Assembly: GCA_014377705.1 (NCBI GenBank)
Contig: JACMPC010000229.1
Coordinates: forward strand, 1-35,011
Length of the DNA stretch: 35,011 nt
Reading direction: 5' to 3'
Origin: Dermatophilaceae bacterium
GTDB lineage: Bacteria > Actinomycetota > Actinomycetes > Actinomycetales > Dermatophilaceae
Shown: piece after piece, positions 15,839 to 26,085 of the stretch
Layout of the letters: each line of letters begins with the position of its first letter
Position numbering within the stretch: position 1 is the stretch's first letter
Program-made: the position numbers and the translations under genes
Notes under the pieces: model-generated
Told to the model about the DNA's origin: nothing
Database searches by the model: none
Seen by the model: the letters and a program-made list of their open reading frames with translations, nothing else

Positions 15839-15842
<4 letters not shown>
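14082..15842 (-). CDS. Secreted serine hydrolase, AmiE-like (beta-lactamase fold)
   Basis: 586 residues with an N-terminal signal peptide (basic start, hydrophobic core to about residue 33). Residues about 60-430 are a class C beta-lactamase/penicillin-binding-protein-like domain: catalytic Ser143-Val-Ser-Lys146, second motif Tyr230-Ser-Asp, and a third motif His-Thr-Gly-Tyr-Thr-Gly in place of Lys-Thr-Gly. Residues about 440-586 are an extra beta-rich domain (Ser-Thr-Asp-Gly-Gly-Thr-Thr-Trp) that may bind carbohydrate or wall. In the B. subtilis mur cluster the related AmiE is a MurNAc-L-alanine amidase; a similar role is inferred here. It would strip peptides from wall fragments outside the cell. 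The start overlaps the NamZ-like gene by 4 bp, and a gap of 18 bp separates it from the regulator gene. Confidence 0.82.
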
Positions 15843-17148
<1,306 letters not shown>

Positions 17149-17152
<4 letters not shown>

Positions 17153-18960
17153 CAGGTCAGCCCGAAGCCGAAGGGGAAGAGGGCTGTGGCCGGGTCCCCG
17201 GCGACGGGGATGTCGACTGGCAGCTTGCCGGTGGGCGCCACTTCGCCGACGATTACCCGCACTGCGGACTCGATCGCGACCGGGCTGTAGGAGTACGTCG
17301 CCAGATAGGTCGAGACGCCTGGCAGGTAGGCGATGTCGTAAGGGTCGCGAACAGCGACCACGACGACAGGCTTTCCGGTGGCGAGCAGGGCCGCAACCAG
17401 CTTCTGCTGGCCGCCCAGCTTGTCGGTCGCCGCGGTGTCCCAGGCCTTCATGGTCGTCACGATGACGGCATCCTGGCCCGCGGTCTTGGCCACCGCGTCC
17501 GCGATCGCCGCGCCGGTGGGAGCAGCTCCCGAGGTGGTCCGGGTCACCGTCGCGCCCCGCCGCATCAAGGCATCAGCCAGCGTGGTGGTGGTTGCCGCGC
17601 CATAGCCGGTGACCAGGATCTTCTTGTTGCCCACAGCCATCGGGAGGGTGGCTTTGTCATTCTTGACCAGGGTCGTCGTGCGGTCGGTGATGGCAGTGGC
17701 CGTTGCGAGGTGCGCCGGGGTGCCCACCACCGAGTCGAGACGGGTGGCGTCGGTGTACGGGTGGGAGAGGATGCCCTTCCTGAGCTTCAGGATCAGGATC
17801 CGCGACACGCTCTCGTTAAGCCGCTTCTCGCTGATCCGACCACTGGTCACTGCCGCGACGACCGCATCGTAGGAGGCGTCCATGGTGGGGGTCATCAGGA
17901 GGCTGTCGACGCCGGCCAGAACGGCCCTGACCGCGACCTCCGCGTCGCCGTACTTGTCCCGAACACCCTGCATGGCAAGGGAGTCGGTGATGATGACGCC
18001 TTTGTAACCGAGCTCGCCGCGAAGGATGCCTGTCAGGATCGGCTTGCTCAGCGTGGCCGGGTCGCCGGAGGGGTCCAGCGCCGGTACGACCAGGTGCCCG
18101 CTCATGATCATGTCCGCTCCGGCCCTGATCGCGGCCTTGAACGGCGGGGCGTCGATCTGCTCCCACTGCGCCTTGCTGTGCGTGATGATCGGTATGCCGG
18201 TGTGGCTGTCGGTGGCGGTGTCACCGTGACCCGGGAAGTGCTTGGGGGTGGCGATGATCCCGGCGTCCTTCTGGTACCCGTTCACCTGGGCGGCGACCAT
18301 CGAGGAGACCAGAGCCGGGTCCGAGGAGAAGGACCTCGTGCCGATCACGGGGTTGAGGGCATTGACGTTGACATCGGCGTCAGGGGCGAAGTCGGTGTTG
18401 ATACCCATCGCCTTCAGCTCCTGGCCGGTGATGGCCGCGGCGGCTCGGGCGTCTGTGGTGCTGCGTCCCGCGCCCAAAGCCATCGACCCCGGGAACTGGG
18501 TGGCCGGGGGCCCGATGCGGGTGACCACACCCTGCTCCTGGTCGGTGGCGATCATCAACGGCACGTGAGCGCCCGACCCGATGGCGGCCTTCTGCAACCC
18601 GTTGGAGAGCCCGGTGATCTGCGGGGGATTCTTCACGCTGTCGGTCCAGGCGAAGTAGATGACCCCGCCGAGGTGGTACTTCTGCACGACCCCGGCCGGT
18701 GAGGCCACGCCATACAGGGGGATGTTACGGGCGTCCGGGGTCGTGGCGTCCGAGCCGTAGACATTCTGGAAGAAGAGCTGACCGACCTTCTCCTGCAGCG
18801 ACATCGACCTCAGGGCCGCAGCGACCCTGGCGTCCGGTCCCGGAGAAGGCCGCTCTGGCGCGGCCTGGGCTGGGACGGCGCCGGTGGCCGCGAGCGCCAA
18901 GGCCGCAGCCCAGGTAACGCCGGTGGCAAGGAGTCGACGGGACACGTTCTTCTTCGGCAT
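17149..18960 (-). CDS. nagZ: Secreted beta-N-acetylglucosaminidase, GH3
   Basis: 603 residues from the ATG at 18960, with GGAGG 4 bases upstream; the frame continues to 19032 but without such a site. A signal peptide ends near Ala-Gln-Ala (residue 33). The GH3 barrel (about 40-390) has the NagZ hallmark Lys-His-Phe-Pro-Gly-His-Gly with Asp251 and His253, the general acid dyad of this branch, and the nucleophile Asp326 in Ile-Ile-Thr-Asp-Ser-Leu-Ala-Met. A second alpha/beta domain (about 420-603) is present as in the two-domain secreted NagZ of B. subtilis, unlike the one-domain cytosolic E. coli enzyme. It removes GlcNAc from peptidoglycan fragments. First gene of the cluster, with palindromes upstream. 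Confidence 0.93.
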
Positions 18961-18987
18961 GACGCCTCCGGAAGGCGGGGGGAGATA

Positions 18988-19002
18988 TGTGAATGATTCA
19001 CA
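18988..19002. promoter_or_regulatory. Palindromic operator upstream of nagZ
   Basis: TGTGAATGATTCACA has perfect 7-bp arms around one central base and lies 28 bp before the nagZ start codon. Its minus-strand arm GTGAATCATTC matches 9 of 11 bases of GTTAATCATTG in the murQ palindrome. It is likely bound by the same RpiR-type regulator. Confidence 0.6.
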
Positions 19003-19004
19003 CA

Positions 19005-19032
19005 GTGACTTGACATTCAGTAACTTAGTCAC
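19005..19032. promoter_or_regulatory. Second dyad upstream of nagZ
   Basis: GTGACT at 19005-19010 and AGTCAC at 19027-19032 form a 6-bp inverted repeat with a 16-base interval, next to the 15-bp palindrome. The interval contains AGTAAC, whose reverse GTTACT also occurs at the murQ promoter. This may be an additional regulator or promoter element. I could not place a convincing nagZ -10/-35 pair. Confidence 0.35.
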
Positions 19033-19156
19033 ATCGCGATACGAAGGTCAAGGACTCCCCTGTCCGGCAGCCAGCCCGTGGACCTCAGATCCCGTCCCGG
19101 GTCGACCCGTCGAAGCGTGCAAGGAGGTCGCCGAACGCCTCCACATCTCCTGCGGG

Positions 19157-19267
19157 TGCCACCACATGGAGCCAAACGTCCGCCTCAGCGGCCAGAACTG
19201 GACCGTATGCCACCACATAAGCCAAACGTCCGCCTCACTGGCCAGAACGGGACCGTATGCCACCACA
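19157..19267. repeat. 50-bp tandem repeat in the 390-bp gap upstream of nagZ
   Basis: Copy 1 (51 bp, 19157-19207) and copy 2 (50 bp, 19208-19257) are nearly identical, and a third copy is broken after 10 bp. Each unit contains GCCAAACGTCCGCCTCA and ends GACCGTA. The region 18961-19350 holds no credible gene: frames through the repeat are open only because of its composition. The array sits between the nagZ promoter region and the convergent-side end of the PIG-L gene and may be a mobile intergenic repeat. Confidence 0.8.
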
Positions 19268-19350
19268 CTCCACTCTGCCGTCCTCCAGCACGTGCCAGTA
19301 CCGCGTGGGCACGATGTGCGGGTCGTCGAGCGCGGTGGTGCCCAGAGGCG

Positions 19351-20076
19351 CTACACCCGGCTCGCCCGATAGCCGAGCCCGCGCGGGGGGCGCAGCCAGC
19401 GAAGGCTCTCCGTCTCGGCGAGCAGCTCGAGACGGCGCCAGCCTGCGCTCCCCGGAGGTGCCTTGCTCTGACTCAGGTGGCTGGCGACGCGCTGCCGGGC
19501 GCGGTCGAGCGTGACCCGCAGGTCCACCTCACCCGCCCGGTCCGGGGCCACCTGCGCGCCGAACTCACGGTTCAGCTGTGTTGCGACGGTCTCGCGCAGG
19601 GTCCAGCCCAGCACCGGCAGACCGAGCGTCTCCGCCGCCAGGACTCCCGCCGAGGTCGCCGCCACGTGGTCGAGGCAGCCGGTCGCTTCGGGGGTGTCGA
19701 AGGCCAGCAGCCCGTCCGGGTGGAAGGAGTCGGCGACGGCGACCACCTCGCCGGCGAGCTTGCTCTGGCAGATCTGACTCAGACAGCCGTCCGGGCAGTC
19801 CTGCATCTTGATGCGGACCGGGCCCAGCACGTCAGCTGCCGAAACCAGCTCGGCGCCGCGAAGCGCTGCGAGGTCGCCCGGGGCTCCGGGCAGCCTCCAG
19901 GCCTGGCCATGGGTCAGGCAGAGCACCTCGACCTTCGTCCCCGCGACCATGAACGCGTCAAGAACCGGGCCGAGGCCGTTGGACTCGTCATCCGGATGGG
20001 CGATCACCGCCAGCACCGACCGCCACACCGGCGGGATGCCTGCACCTCGCATCCGCGCCAGGACTTCGCTGCTCAT
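19351..20076 (-). CDS. PIG-L/LmbE-family deacetylase
   Basis: 241 residues from the ATG at 20076, which has GAGGAG 6 bases upstream. The family's zinc site is visible: Ala-His27-Pro-Asp-Asp-Glu near the N-terminus and Asp-His137 in Gly-Cys-Leu-Asp-His-Val, with His-Pro-Asp-Gly at about 119. Members are zinc N-deacetylases that act on GlcNAc-containing substrates, such as MshB in mycothiol synthesis and related small-molecule enzymes. There is no signal peptide, so it is cytosolic. It lies between the cell-wall-sugar cluster and the PucR regulator, 169 bp downstream of the latter's stop on the same strand, and may belong to neither. MshB is one possibility, but the protein is shorter than typical MshB. 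Confidence 0.85.
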   Translation of the reverse strand: MSSEVLARMRGAGIPPVWRSVLAVIAHPDDESNGLGPVLDAFMVAGTKVEVLCLTHGQAWRLPGAPGDLAALRGAELVSAADVLGPVRIKMQDCPDGCLSQICQSKLAGEVVAVADSFHPDGLLAFDTPEATGCLDHVAATSAGVLAAETLGLPVLGWTLRETVATQLNREFGAQVAPDRAGEVDLRVTLDRARQRVASHLSQSKAPPGSAGWRRLELLAETESLRWLRPPRGLGYRASRV

Positions 20077-20245
20077 GGTGACTCCTCGGTCGGGTAGCGG
20101 CCTGACCTCGCCACACCATCCGGGCAATCCACGGCCACGGGCGCTTTCCTCAGACCCAACATGCGCTGCCACCACGATCTGCGGTAGTGCCATTCGTCCC
20201 GGCGCCCCCTCGGCCGGGCAGCAATGAGGGCGGAATCGGCCACGA

Positions 20246-21727
20246 TCAGGCAAGACCGGCCGCGCGCAAGGCCAGCCACATTCGGCTGGCCACATCGGGA
20301 TCGTTCAGGTCCGCGTTCATCACCTGGCAGGCCGTGCCGATCCGGTGCCGAAGCGTGTTGCGGTGAATGCCGAGATCCCGGGCAGCGTCCTGCCAATGAC
20401 CCCGGTGGCGCAGGTAGGCCACCACGGAACGGACGAGATCAGCGCGCGTGTAGTCGACAATCGGCCCGAGGTCGACCACGTCGAGGCCGGGAAACCCCTG
20501 GTCGCGGCTGGCCAGATCTCGCAGCTCGCCAGGTTGCACCACGGTCAGCGCCTGCTGGACGAACCCGGTATGCCGGGCCACCTCGCTCAGGGGCGCCAGC
20601 GCCGACAGCACGACGCGGGCCCGGGGGGCCTGCGCCAGGACGAGCTGGCGGACGGCGTCCAGGACCGGCGTGACATCGCTGTCCCTCAGCAGCATCCACA
20701 GCTCGCCGGACCCGCCGATGGCCAGCACCTGACTGCGCGAGCTCGGCAGCGCCTGCTCGACGAGGTCCTGCAGGTCAAGACCGCGGCCCTCGCCGAGATC
20801 CACCGCAGCCAGGATCCGCAGCGATGCGGGCAGGACACCCAGACCCAGGTCACCTGAGAGCGAGCGTGCGGCATCGACATACCCGGAGGTCACCAGCCTG
20901 GCCACACAGGCGCGCGAGCTGCGCGGGCCGGCGGTGCCGCGCCGGTGCTGCTCAGTCTGCAGGGCCAGCAGGGAACAGGCGGTCAGGACGAGCTGCTGGT
21001 CCTGGGCGCGCATCGGACGCGGGCAGCCGGTGGCCACGTATCCCGTGAGCCGGCCACGACTGCTCAGCGGCTGGAGCACGACATCCTCGCCCTCGATGGG
21101 GAAGGTGGCCGAGGAGTGCGGGCCGGCGGTGCGAAGGCGCCTCACCTCCTCGGCGGCCTGGCGGGCCGAGCTCCCGCGAGCCTTCGGCCACACTTCGAGA
21201 ACCTGACCGGCCGGGGTGAGATGCGCTGCCCACCCTTCCACGGCCGCCGCCAGGGTTCGCACCACCGTCGGCACCGGCGCGGGCCCGGCGGCCGCGCGAA
21301 CCAGATCGCGATGGGCGCCCAGCGCTGAGCTCAGCCCCTCGTGACCAGCCTGCGCCAGCAGCTTCCAGTACGTGCGGGCCACCATCAGAAAGGGAGTGGG
21401 CGCCGGCACGACAAGCAGCACCAGCCCGGCGGCCTCGCAGGCATCCACCAGAGTCCGCGGCACCGCATCGTGGATGGGCCCGAGCCCCAGGCCAAGGCCC
21501 GCGACACCATGCCGGGCCAGGCGCGCGGCGTACGCCCGAGCCTGGGCCGCGTGCCCGGTCAGGCCCATGCCCGTGGTCAGCAGCAGCTCACCGCCCTGCA
21601 GGTATGGCGTGGGGTCGGTGAGCTCGCTGACATGGACCCCGCTGACCTCGACCTCGGGCAGGGGCAGGTCGCTGACCGGCGCCAGATCCGGGCCGAGTGC
21701 CCTGCAGAGGGCCACGAGTGTGGGCAC
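20246..21727 (-). CDS. PucR-family transcriptional regulator
   Basis: 493 residues, GTG start at 21727 with GAGGAGG upstream. The N-terminal PucR domain (about 1-125) contains the typical Tyr-Leu-Gln-Gly-Gly-Glu-Leu-Leu-Leu-Thr-Thr-Gly segment. A GGDEF-like middle region follows. The C-terminal PucR HTH (about 435-485) reads Tyr-Leu-Arg-His-Arg-Gly-His-Trp, then Ile-His-Arg-Asn-Thr-Leu-Arg-His-Arg-Ile. PucR proteins activate catabolic genes for purines, GABA, proline or other nitrogen compounds. It is divergent from the aminotransferase operon with 175 bp between them, so it is very likely that operon's regulator, probably sensing the omega-amino acid or a derivative. Confidence 0.92.
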   Translation of the reverse strand: MPTLVALCRALGPDLAPVSDLPLPEVEVSGVHVSELTDPTPYLQGGELLLTTGMGLTGHAAQARAYAARLARHGVAGLGLGLGPIHDAVPRTLVDACEAAGLVLLVVPAPTPFLMVARTYWKLLAQAGHEGLSSALGAHRDLVRAAAGPAPVPTVVRTLAAAVEGWAAHLTPAGQVLEVWPKARGSSARQAAEEVRRLRTAGPHSSATFPIEGEDVVLQPLSSRGRLTGYVATGCPRPMRAQDQQLVLTACSLLALQTEQHRRGTAGPRSSRACVARLVTSGYVDAARSLSGDLGLGVLPASLRILAAVDLGEGRGLDLQDLVEQALPSSRSQVLAIGGSGELWMLLRDSDVTPVLDAVRQLVLAQAPRARVVLSALAPLSEVARHTGFVQQALTVVQPGELRDLASRDQGFPGLDVVDLGPIVDYTRADLVRSVVAYLRHRGHWQDAARDLGIHRNTLRHRIGTACQVMNADLNDPDVASRMWLALRAAGLA

Positions 21728-21796
21728 AGCACATCCTCCTCAGGGGCGTCGAACGCCACGGTGCGGCCGGCAGTGAAGAACCTGGTGCAGAACGTC

Positions 21797-21834
21797 GAAC
21801 TTCTTAATGAGGTGCAGCACATCATACGAAGTTC
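21797..21834. promoter_or_regulatory. Dyad in the divergent PucR/aminotransferase promoter region
   Basis: GAACTTC at 21797-21803 and GAAGTTC at 21828-21834 form a perfect 7-bp inverted repeat with a 24-base interval. GGTGCAG is also repeated directly at 21784 and 21811. This is a candidate PucR binding site controlling both directions. Confidence 0.4.
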
Positions 21835-21902
21835 TCCGGCGCCACACGACCTAACCTGCTCGATGAGCTCCGGACCCGCCGGGAGCGCCCAGAAAGGACG
21901 CC

Positions 21903-23309
21903 ATGACCGCTCTTGACACCGCATCCACCAGCCCTTCGACCTGTTCCGCCGCCGTGACACCTGGGTCTCGCGACCTGCGGGACCTGCCGGAGCAGCGGCG
22001 CATCCTCGTCACCGAGGTCCCCGGCCCGTTGTCGCGGGTGATGCAGAAGCGTCGCAAAGAGGCCCTCCCTCTAGGACTCGGCACGATGTTGCCGGTGTTC
22101 GTGGAACGGGCCGGCGGTGGCGTCATCGTCGACGTCGACGGCAACCACCTCATCGACCTGGCCTCTGGCATCGCCACCACCAGCGTCGGAGCCAGCGCTC
22201 CGGCGGTCGTCTCACGGGTGCAGGAGCAGGTTGCCCGCTTCACCCACACCTGTTTCCTGGTCACCGAGTACGACGGCTACGTCGCCGTGGCCGAACAGCT
22301 GAACCGTCTCACCCCCGGCACCCACGCCAAACGGACGGCCCTGTTCTCCACCGGCGCCGAAGCCGTGGAGAATGCCGTCAAGATCGCTCGTGCGGCGACC
22401 GGACGCAGCGACGTGGTGGTCTTCGACCACGCCTTCCACGGCCGCACCCTGTTGGCCATGGCCATGACCGCCAAGGAGATTCCCTACAAGGCCGGGTTCG
22501 GCCCGTTCCCCGGCGAGGTGCACCGGGCGCCCTACGCGTACTCCCTGCGCTGGCCCGGCGGTCGGGACCACTGTGCCCGTGAGGCGCTGCAGGAGCTGGA
22601 GGCGCTGCTCGACCGGGTCGGCGCCGACCGCATCGCCGCCATTGTCATCGAGCCGTTGCAGGGCGAGGGCGGCTTCATCGTGCCTGCCCCGGGCTTCCTG
22701 CCGTCGGTCGCCGCGCTGGCCGCTCGTCACGGCATCGTCCTGGTGGCCGATGAGGTCCAGAGCGGGATAGGCCGCACCGGCGAGATGTTCGCCAGCGAGC
22801 ACGAAGCCGTCGTGCCCGACCTGGTCTGCACGGCCAAGGCGCTGGGCGGCGGCCTCCCCCTAGCGGCCGTGACCGGTCGGGCCGAGCTGATGGACGCTGT
22901 CCCGGCCGGTGGTCTGGGAGGCACGTATGCCGGCAACCCCCTGGCGTGCGCCGCCGCCCTGGGCGTGTTCGAGATGTTCCATACCCACGACCTGCTCGCC
23001 AGGGCCCGGCGGATCGAGGTCGTCGTCCGGGAGGAGCTGGAGCCGCTGGCCCGGGAGCTCGATGTCATCGCCGAAGTGCGCGGCCGGGGGGCGATGATGG
23101 CCATCGAGCTGGTCCGGCCCGGCACCCTTGAGCCTGATCCGGAGCTGGCGAGAGCCGTTGCCGCGCAATGCCACTCGCAAGGAGTACTGCTGCTGCTGTG
23201 TGGCACGTTCGGGAACGTCATCCGGCTGCTGCCCCCGCTGGTCATCGGCGAGGACCTGCTGGTCGAGGCTCTGGACATCCTCGCCGAAGCGCTGCGGAGC
23301 CAGCTGTGA
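21903..23309 (+). CDS. gabT: Class III omega-amino acid aminotransferase (GabT-like)
   Basis: 468 residues from the ATG at 21903, preceded by AAGGA. Fold-type I PLP enzyme: Asp283 in Val-Ala-Asp-Glu-Val-Gln (binds the pyridine nitrogen) and Lys312 in Cys-Thr-Ala-Lys-Ala-Leu-Gly-Gly (Schiff base). Other class III markers are Ser-Thr-Gly-Ala-Glu-Ala-Val-Glu-Asn, Phe-His-Gly-Arg-Thr and Gly-Thr-Tyr-Ala-Gly-Asn-Pro. It transfers the terminal amino group of GABA, 5-aminovalerate or a similar omega-amino acid to 2-oxoglutarate. The downstream glutaryl-CoA-dehydrogenase-like gene makes 5-aminovalerate a likelier main substrate than GABA; 6-aminohexanoate is a further option. First gene of a four-gene operon, with a 4-bp overlap to the next. 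Confidence 0.92.
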   Translation: MTALDTASTSPSTCSAAVTPGSRDLRDLPEQRRILVTEVPGPLSRVMQKRRKEALPLGLGTMLPVFVERAGGGVIVDVDGNHLIDLASGIATTSVGASAPAVVSRVQEQVARFTHTCFLVTEYDGYVAVAEQLNRLTPGTHAKRTALFSTGAEAVENAVKIARAATGRSDVVVFDHAFHGRTLLAMAMTAKEIPYKAGFGPFPGEVHRAPYAYSLRWPGGRDHCAREALQELEALLDRVGADRIAAIVIEPLQGEGGFIVPAPGFLPSVAALAARHGIVLVADEVQSGIGRTGEMFASEHEAVVPDLVCTAKALGGGLPLAAVTGRAELMDAVPAGGLGGTYAGNPLACAAALGVFEMFHTHDLLARARRIEVVVREELEPLARELDVIAEVRGRGAMMAIELVRPGTLEPDPELARAVAAQCHSQGVLLLLCGTFGNVIRLLPPLVIGEDLLVEALDILAEALRSQL

Positions 23310-24901
23310 GCGCGCAGGCGTACGCCGTCCCGGTCACGGCACCCGGGCGGGACACCGGGCACGATCCGCGTACCGGCACGGCATACCCCGAGGTGCCGCA
23401 CACCAGCCCCGAAGAGGTGGCGCTGGTCGTTGCCGCCGCCGCCGGCTCAGCGCCACCCATCGCCTCGGCCGCCCCTGCCGTGCGGGCAATCTGGCTGGAG
23501 TCCATCGCCGCGTCGATGGAAGCGCACGCCGACGAGCTGGTGGCGCTGGCCGATGCCGAGACCGCCCTAGGTGAGGCCCGGCTGGCAGGCGAGCTCGCCA
23601 AGACGGCTGCCTCGCTGAGGTTCTATGGCTCGGTCGCCGTCGACGGCGGCTTCCTTCAGGCCACCATCGACAGCGTGGGCGGCCAGACCCCCCTGGACCT
23701 GCGCCGGATGCGGGTGCCCGTGGGACCGGTCGCCGTCTTCGGAGCCAGCAACTTCCCGTTCGCCTTCGGCGTTCTGGGCCATGACACCGGGTCAGCGATC
23801 TCTGCCGGCTGCCCGGTTGTTGTCAAAGTCCACTCTGCCCAGCCCCGGCTCGGCGTGCGCCTCGGGGAGATCGCACGGGCGGCTCTCGTCGAATCCGGCG
23901 CTCCTGCACACCTTTTTGCTGTGGTGGTGGGTCGCGGCGCGGGCCTGGCCCTGGTGGACGCGGCACCGATCGCCGCCGTGGCCTTCACCGGATCCCAGTC
24001 CGGCGGGATGGCTCTGGTCAAGCGGGCAAGCCAGCGGCACCGGCCGATCCCGGTATTCGCGGAGATGGGAACCGTCAACCCGGCCGTGGTGACTCCCGCG
24101 GCCGCGCGCCTGCGGATGGGCGAGGTCGCCCGCGGCTTCGCCGCGTCCTTCATGCTGGGGACCGGCCAGTTCTGCACGAAACCGGGATTGCTGCTCGCCC
24201 CGGCCGGCAGCGGCGCCGCCCGCCATGTCGCCGCCGCACTGGACGATCTGCCCGCGGGTTGGCTGCTCACCGAGGCGATGGCCGGCGACTTCGCCCGCGG
24301 CCGTACCTCGCTGATCGAGGCCGGGGCCCTGGTTGCCGGTGAGGGCAAGAGTCACCCGGCTGGGTTCGCCCCGGTGCCAACGGTATTCACCGCCCGGGTG
24401 GAGGACCTCACGCCGGGGTCGCCGCTCCTGGAGGAGTGCTTCGGGCCTTCCGCCGTGGTCGTCGAGTATGCCGACCTCGACCAGCTCCGGGGTGTGCTGG
24501 CACGGCTTCAGCCCAGCCTCGCCGCAGCCGTCGCCTCTGCCGGTGCCGAAGACGGCGACCTGCCCTGGCTGGTCCAGCAGCTCAGCGCGCAGGCAGGCAG
24601 AGTCGTGGTCGACGGGTGGCCCACCGGTGTCGCCAACACCTGGGCGCAGAACCACGGCGGCCCCTGGCCGGCCACCAGCAGGCCCGACGCGACGAGCGTG
24701 GGAGCGGCTGCCCTGGACCGGTTCACCCGACCGGTCGCCTTCCAGGGAGCTGCAGACGCGGCGCTGCCACCTGCGTTGCAGACGGGGAACCCGTGGGCAG
24801 TGCCCCGACGGGTCAACGGCCGGCCGGAGCCGGTGACCGCCGACGACGCAGACCGCACACAGGCCCCGGCGCTGCCAAAGGCCCAGACCGGATGGTCGTG
24901 A
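23306..24901 (+). CDS. NADP-type aldehyde dehydrogenase (ketoglutarate-semialdehyde DH family)
   Basis: 531 residues from a GTG at 23306 overlapping the aminotransferase stop by 4 bp. Catalytic residues of the ALDH family are in place: Asn149 (Ala-Ser-Asn-Phe-Pro-Phe), Lys174, Glu253 (Ala-Glu-Met-Gly), and nucleophile Cys290 (Gly-Gln-Phe-Cys-Thr-Lys). The Asn-Phe-Pro-Phe-Ala-Phe and Gly-His-Asp-Thr-Gly-Ser segments mark the branch holding 2-ketoglutaric semialdehyde dehydrogenases, not the usual GabD/DavD type. In this operon it would oxidise the semialdehyde made by the aminotransferase to the dicarboxylate (glutarate or succinate). This is an unusual enzyme choice for the step. The C-terminal 40 residues are longer and more polar than in most relatives. 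Confidence 0.9.
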   Translation: MSAQAYAVPVTAPGRDTGHDPRTGTAYPEVPHTSPEEVALVVAAAAGSAPPIASAAPAVRAIWLESIAASMEAHADELVALADAETALGEARLAGELAKTAASLRFYGSVAVDGGFLQATIDSVGGQTPLDLRRMRVPVGPVAVFGASNFPFAFGVLGHDTGSAISAGCPVVVKVHSAQPRLGVRLGEIARAALVESGAPAHLFAVVVGRGAGLALVDAAPIAAVAFTGSQSGGMALVKRASQRHRPIPVFAEMGTVNPAVVTPAAARLRMGEVARGFAASFMLGTGQFCTKPGLLLAPAGSGAARHVAAALDDLPAGWLLTEAMAGDFARGRTSLIEAGALVAGEGKSHPAGFAPVPTVFTARVEDLTPGSPLLEECFGPSAVVVEYADLDQLRGVLARLQPSLAAAVASAGAEDGDLPWLVQQLSAQAGRVVVDGWPTGVANTWAQNHGGPWPATSRPDATSVGAAALDRFTRPVAFQGAADAALPPALQTGNPWAVPRRVNGRPEPVTADDADRTQAPALPKAQTGWS

Positions 24902-26085
24902 TGGCCGCTCCCCTGGACGGCGTCCTGGTCGCCGACTTCAGCCGGGTGCTGGCCGGGCCGTTGTGCACGGTGAACCTCGCTGACCTGGGGGCCACCGTGG
25001 TCAAGGTCGAACGGCCCGGCACAGGTGACGACACCCGAGCCTGGGGTCCACCCTGGTCGCCCCACGGCTCGACCTACTTCGACAGCGTCAACCGTTCCAA
25101 GCTCAGCATCGCCCTGGACCTGAAGGAACCGGCTGACCAGGCCATGGCCCTGGAGCTGGCCATCCGCGCGGATGTTCTGGTGGAGAACTACCGCCCCGGA
25201 GCCCTGGAACGTCACGGGCTCGGGTACGAACAGGTCAGGTCCGTCAACCCCGGGATCATCTACTGCTCCATCACCGGTTTCGGCGAGGCCGCAGGCGCCC
25301 AGCTCATGGGATACGACTTCGTGGTGCAGGCGGTGGGCGGCTTGATGAGCATCACCGGCGATCCGGACGGCCAGCCGACCAAGGCCGGCGTCGCGCTGGT
25401 CGACGTCCTGACAGGTAAGGACGCCACCATCGGCGTGCTTGCCGCGCTCGCCGCCCGCGGACGTTCCGGACAGGGATGCAGGGTGCAGGTCAACCTGCTC
25501 TCCAGCCTGCTGGGCTCGCTGGTCAACCAGGCCCAGGGGTACCTCGAGACCGGCGACGAACCAGCGCGGATGGGCAACCGGCACCCCTCCATCGCTCCCT
25601 ACGAGACGCTGCGCTGCCGGGACGGCCTGCTCGCGGTGGCCTGCGGCAACGACGGCCAGTTCGTCAGGCTCGCGGCGGTGATCGGCTCTCCAGTGCTGAG
25701 CGCAGACACCCGCTTCGCCACCAACAGCGCCCGGGTCGCTCACCGCAACGACCTCGTCGCTGCCCTCGAGACGGCCCTGGCAGCCGACGACGCGGGCGCC
25801 TGGGCGACCCGGCTCACCGCGGTGCAGGTGCCCGCCGGCAAGGTGGGCACCGTCGCCGACGGATTCGCCCTGGCTGAGCGGCTCGGGCTCGCGCCCACCG
25901 TCGAGGTCGGGCCCGGCCACACCCGTCAGGTGCGCCAGGCGATCACGTTCTCTCCCAGGCTGGTCATCAGCCCCACCTCGCCGCCCGCCCTCGGGGCGGA
26001 CACCGACGCTGTCCGGGCCTGGCTGTCCGACCGGTCCGGCACACGGCTTTCCGCGATCCACCCCAACCAGAAGGTTCCCTCATGA
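24901..26085 (+). CDS. Family III CoA-transferase (CaiB/BaiF type)
   Basis: 394 residues from the ATG at 24901, sharing one base with the dehydrogenase stop; an ATG at 24892 is possible. Family III CoA-transferase: Asp-Phe-Ser-Arg-Val-Leu-Ala-Gly-Pro near the N-terminus, Asn-Arg-Ser-Lys-Leu-Ser, Glu-Asn-Tyr-Arg-Pro-Gly, Tyr-Cys-Ser-Ile-Thr-Gly-Phe-Gly, and catalytic Asp168 in Val-Ala-Leu-Val-Asp-Val-Leu-Thr-Gly. These enzymes form an aspartyl-CoA thioester and pass CoA to a carboxylic acid. Between a semialdehyde dehydrogenase and a glutaryl-CoA-dehydrogenase-like gene it most likely activates glutarate (or another dicarboxylate) with succinyl-CoA or acetyl-CoA, as do SUGCT and Pseudomonas GcdG. 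ATGA overlap with the next gene. Confidence 0.9.
   Translation: MAAPLDGVLVADFSRVLAGPLCTVNLADLGATVVKVERPGTGDDTRAWGPPWSPHGSTYFDSVNRSKLSIALDLKEPADQAMALELAIRADVLVENYRPGALERHGLGYEQVRSVNPGIIYCSITGFGEAAGAQLMGYDFVVQAVGGLMSITGDPDGQPTKAGVALVDVLTGKDATIGVLAALAARGRSGQGCRVQVNLLSSLLGSLVNQAQGYLETGDEPARMGNRHPSIAPYETLRCRDGLLAVACGNDGQFVRLAAVIGSPVLSADTRFATNSARVAHRNDLVAALETALAADDAGAWATRLTAVQVPAGKVGTVADGFALAERLGLAPTVEVGPGHTRQVRQAITFSPRLVISPTSPPALGADTDAVRAWLSDRSGTRLSAIHPNQKVPS

Noticed and set aside
19157-19267. Possible CRISPR or insertion-sequence end
   Set aside because: Repeats abut without spacers, and no transposase frame or terminal inverted repeats flank them.
24508-26061. Long minus-strand open frame (517 codons) opposite the dehydrogenase and CoA-transferase genes
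   Set aside because: Antisense shadow of two clearly recognisable genes; His/Gln/Val-rich composition with no motif.
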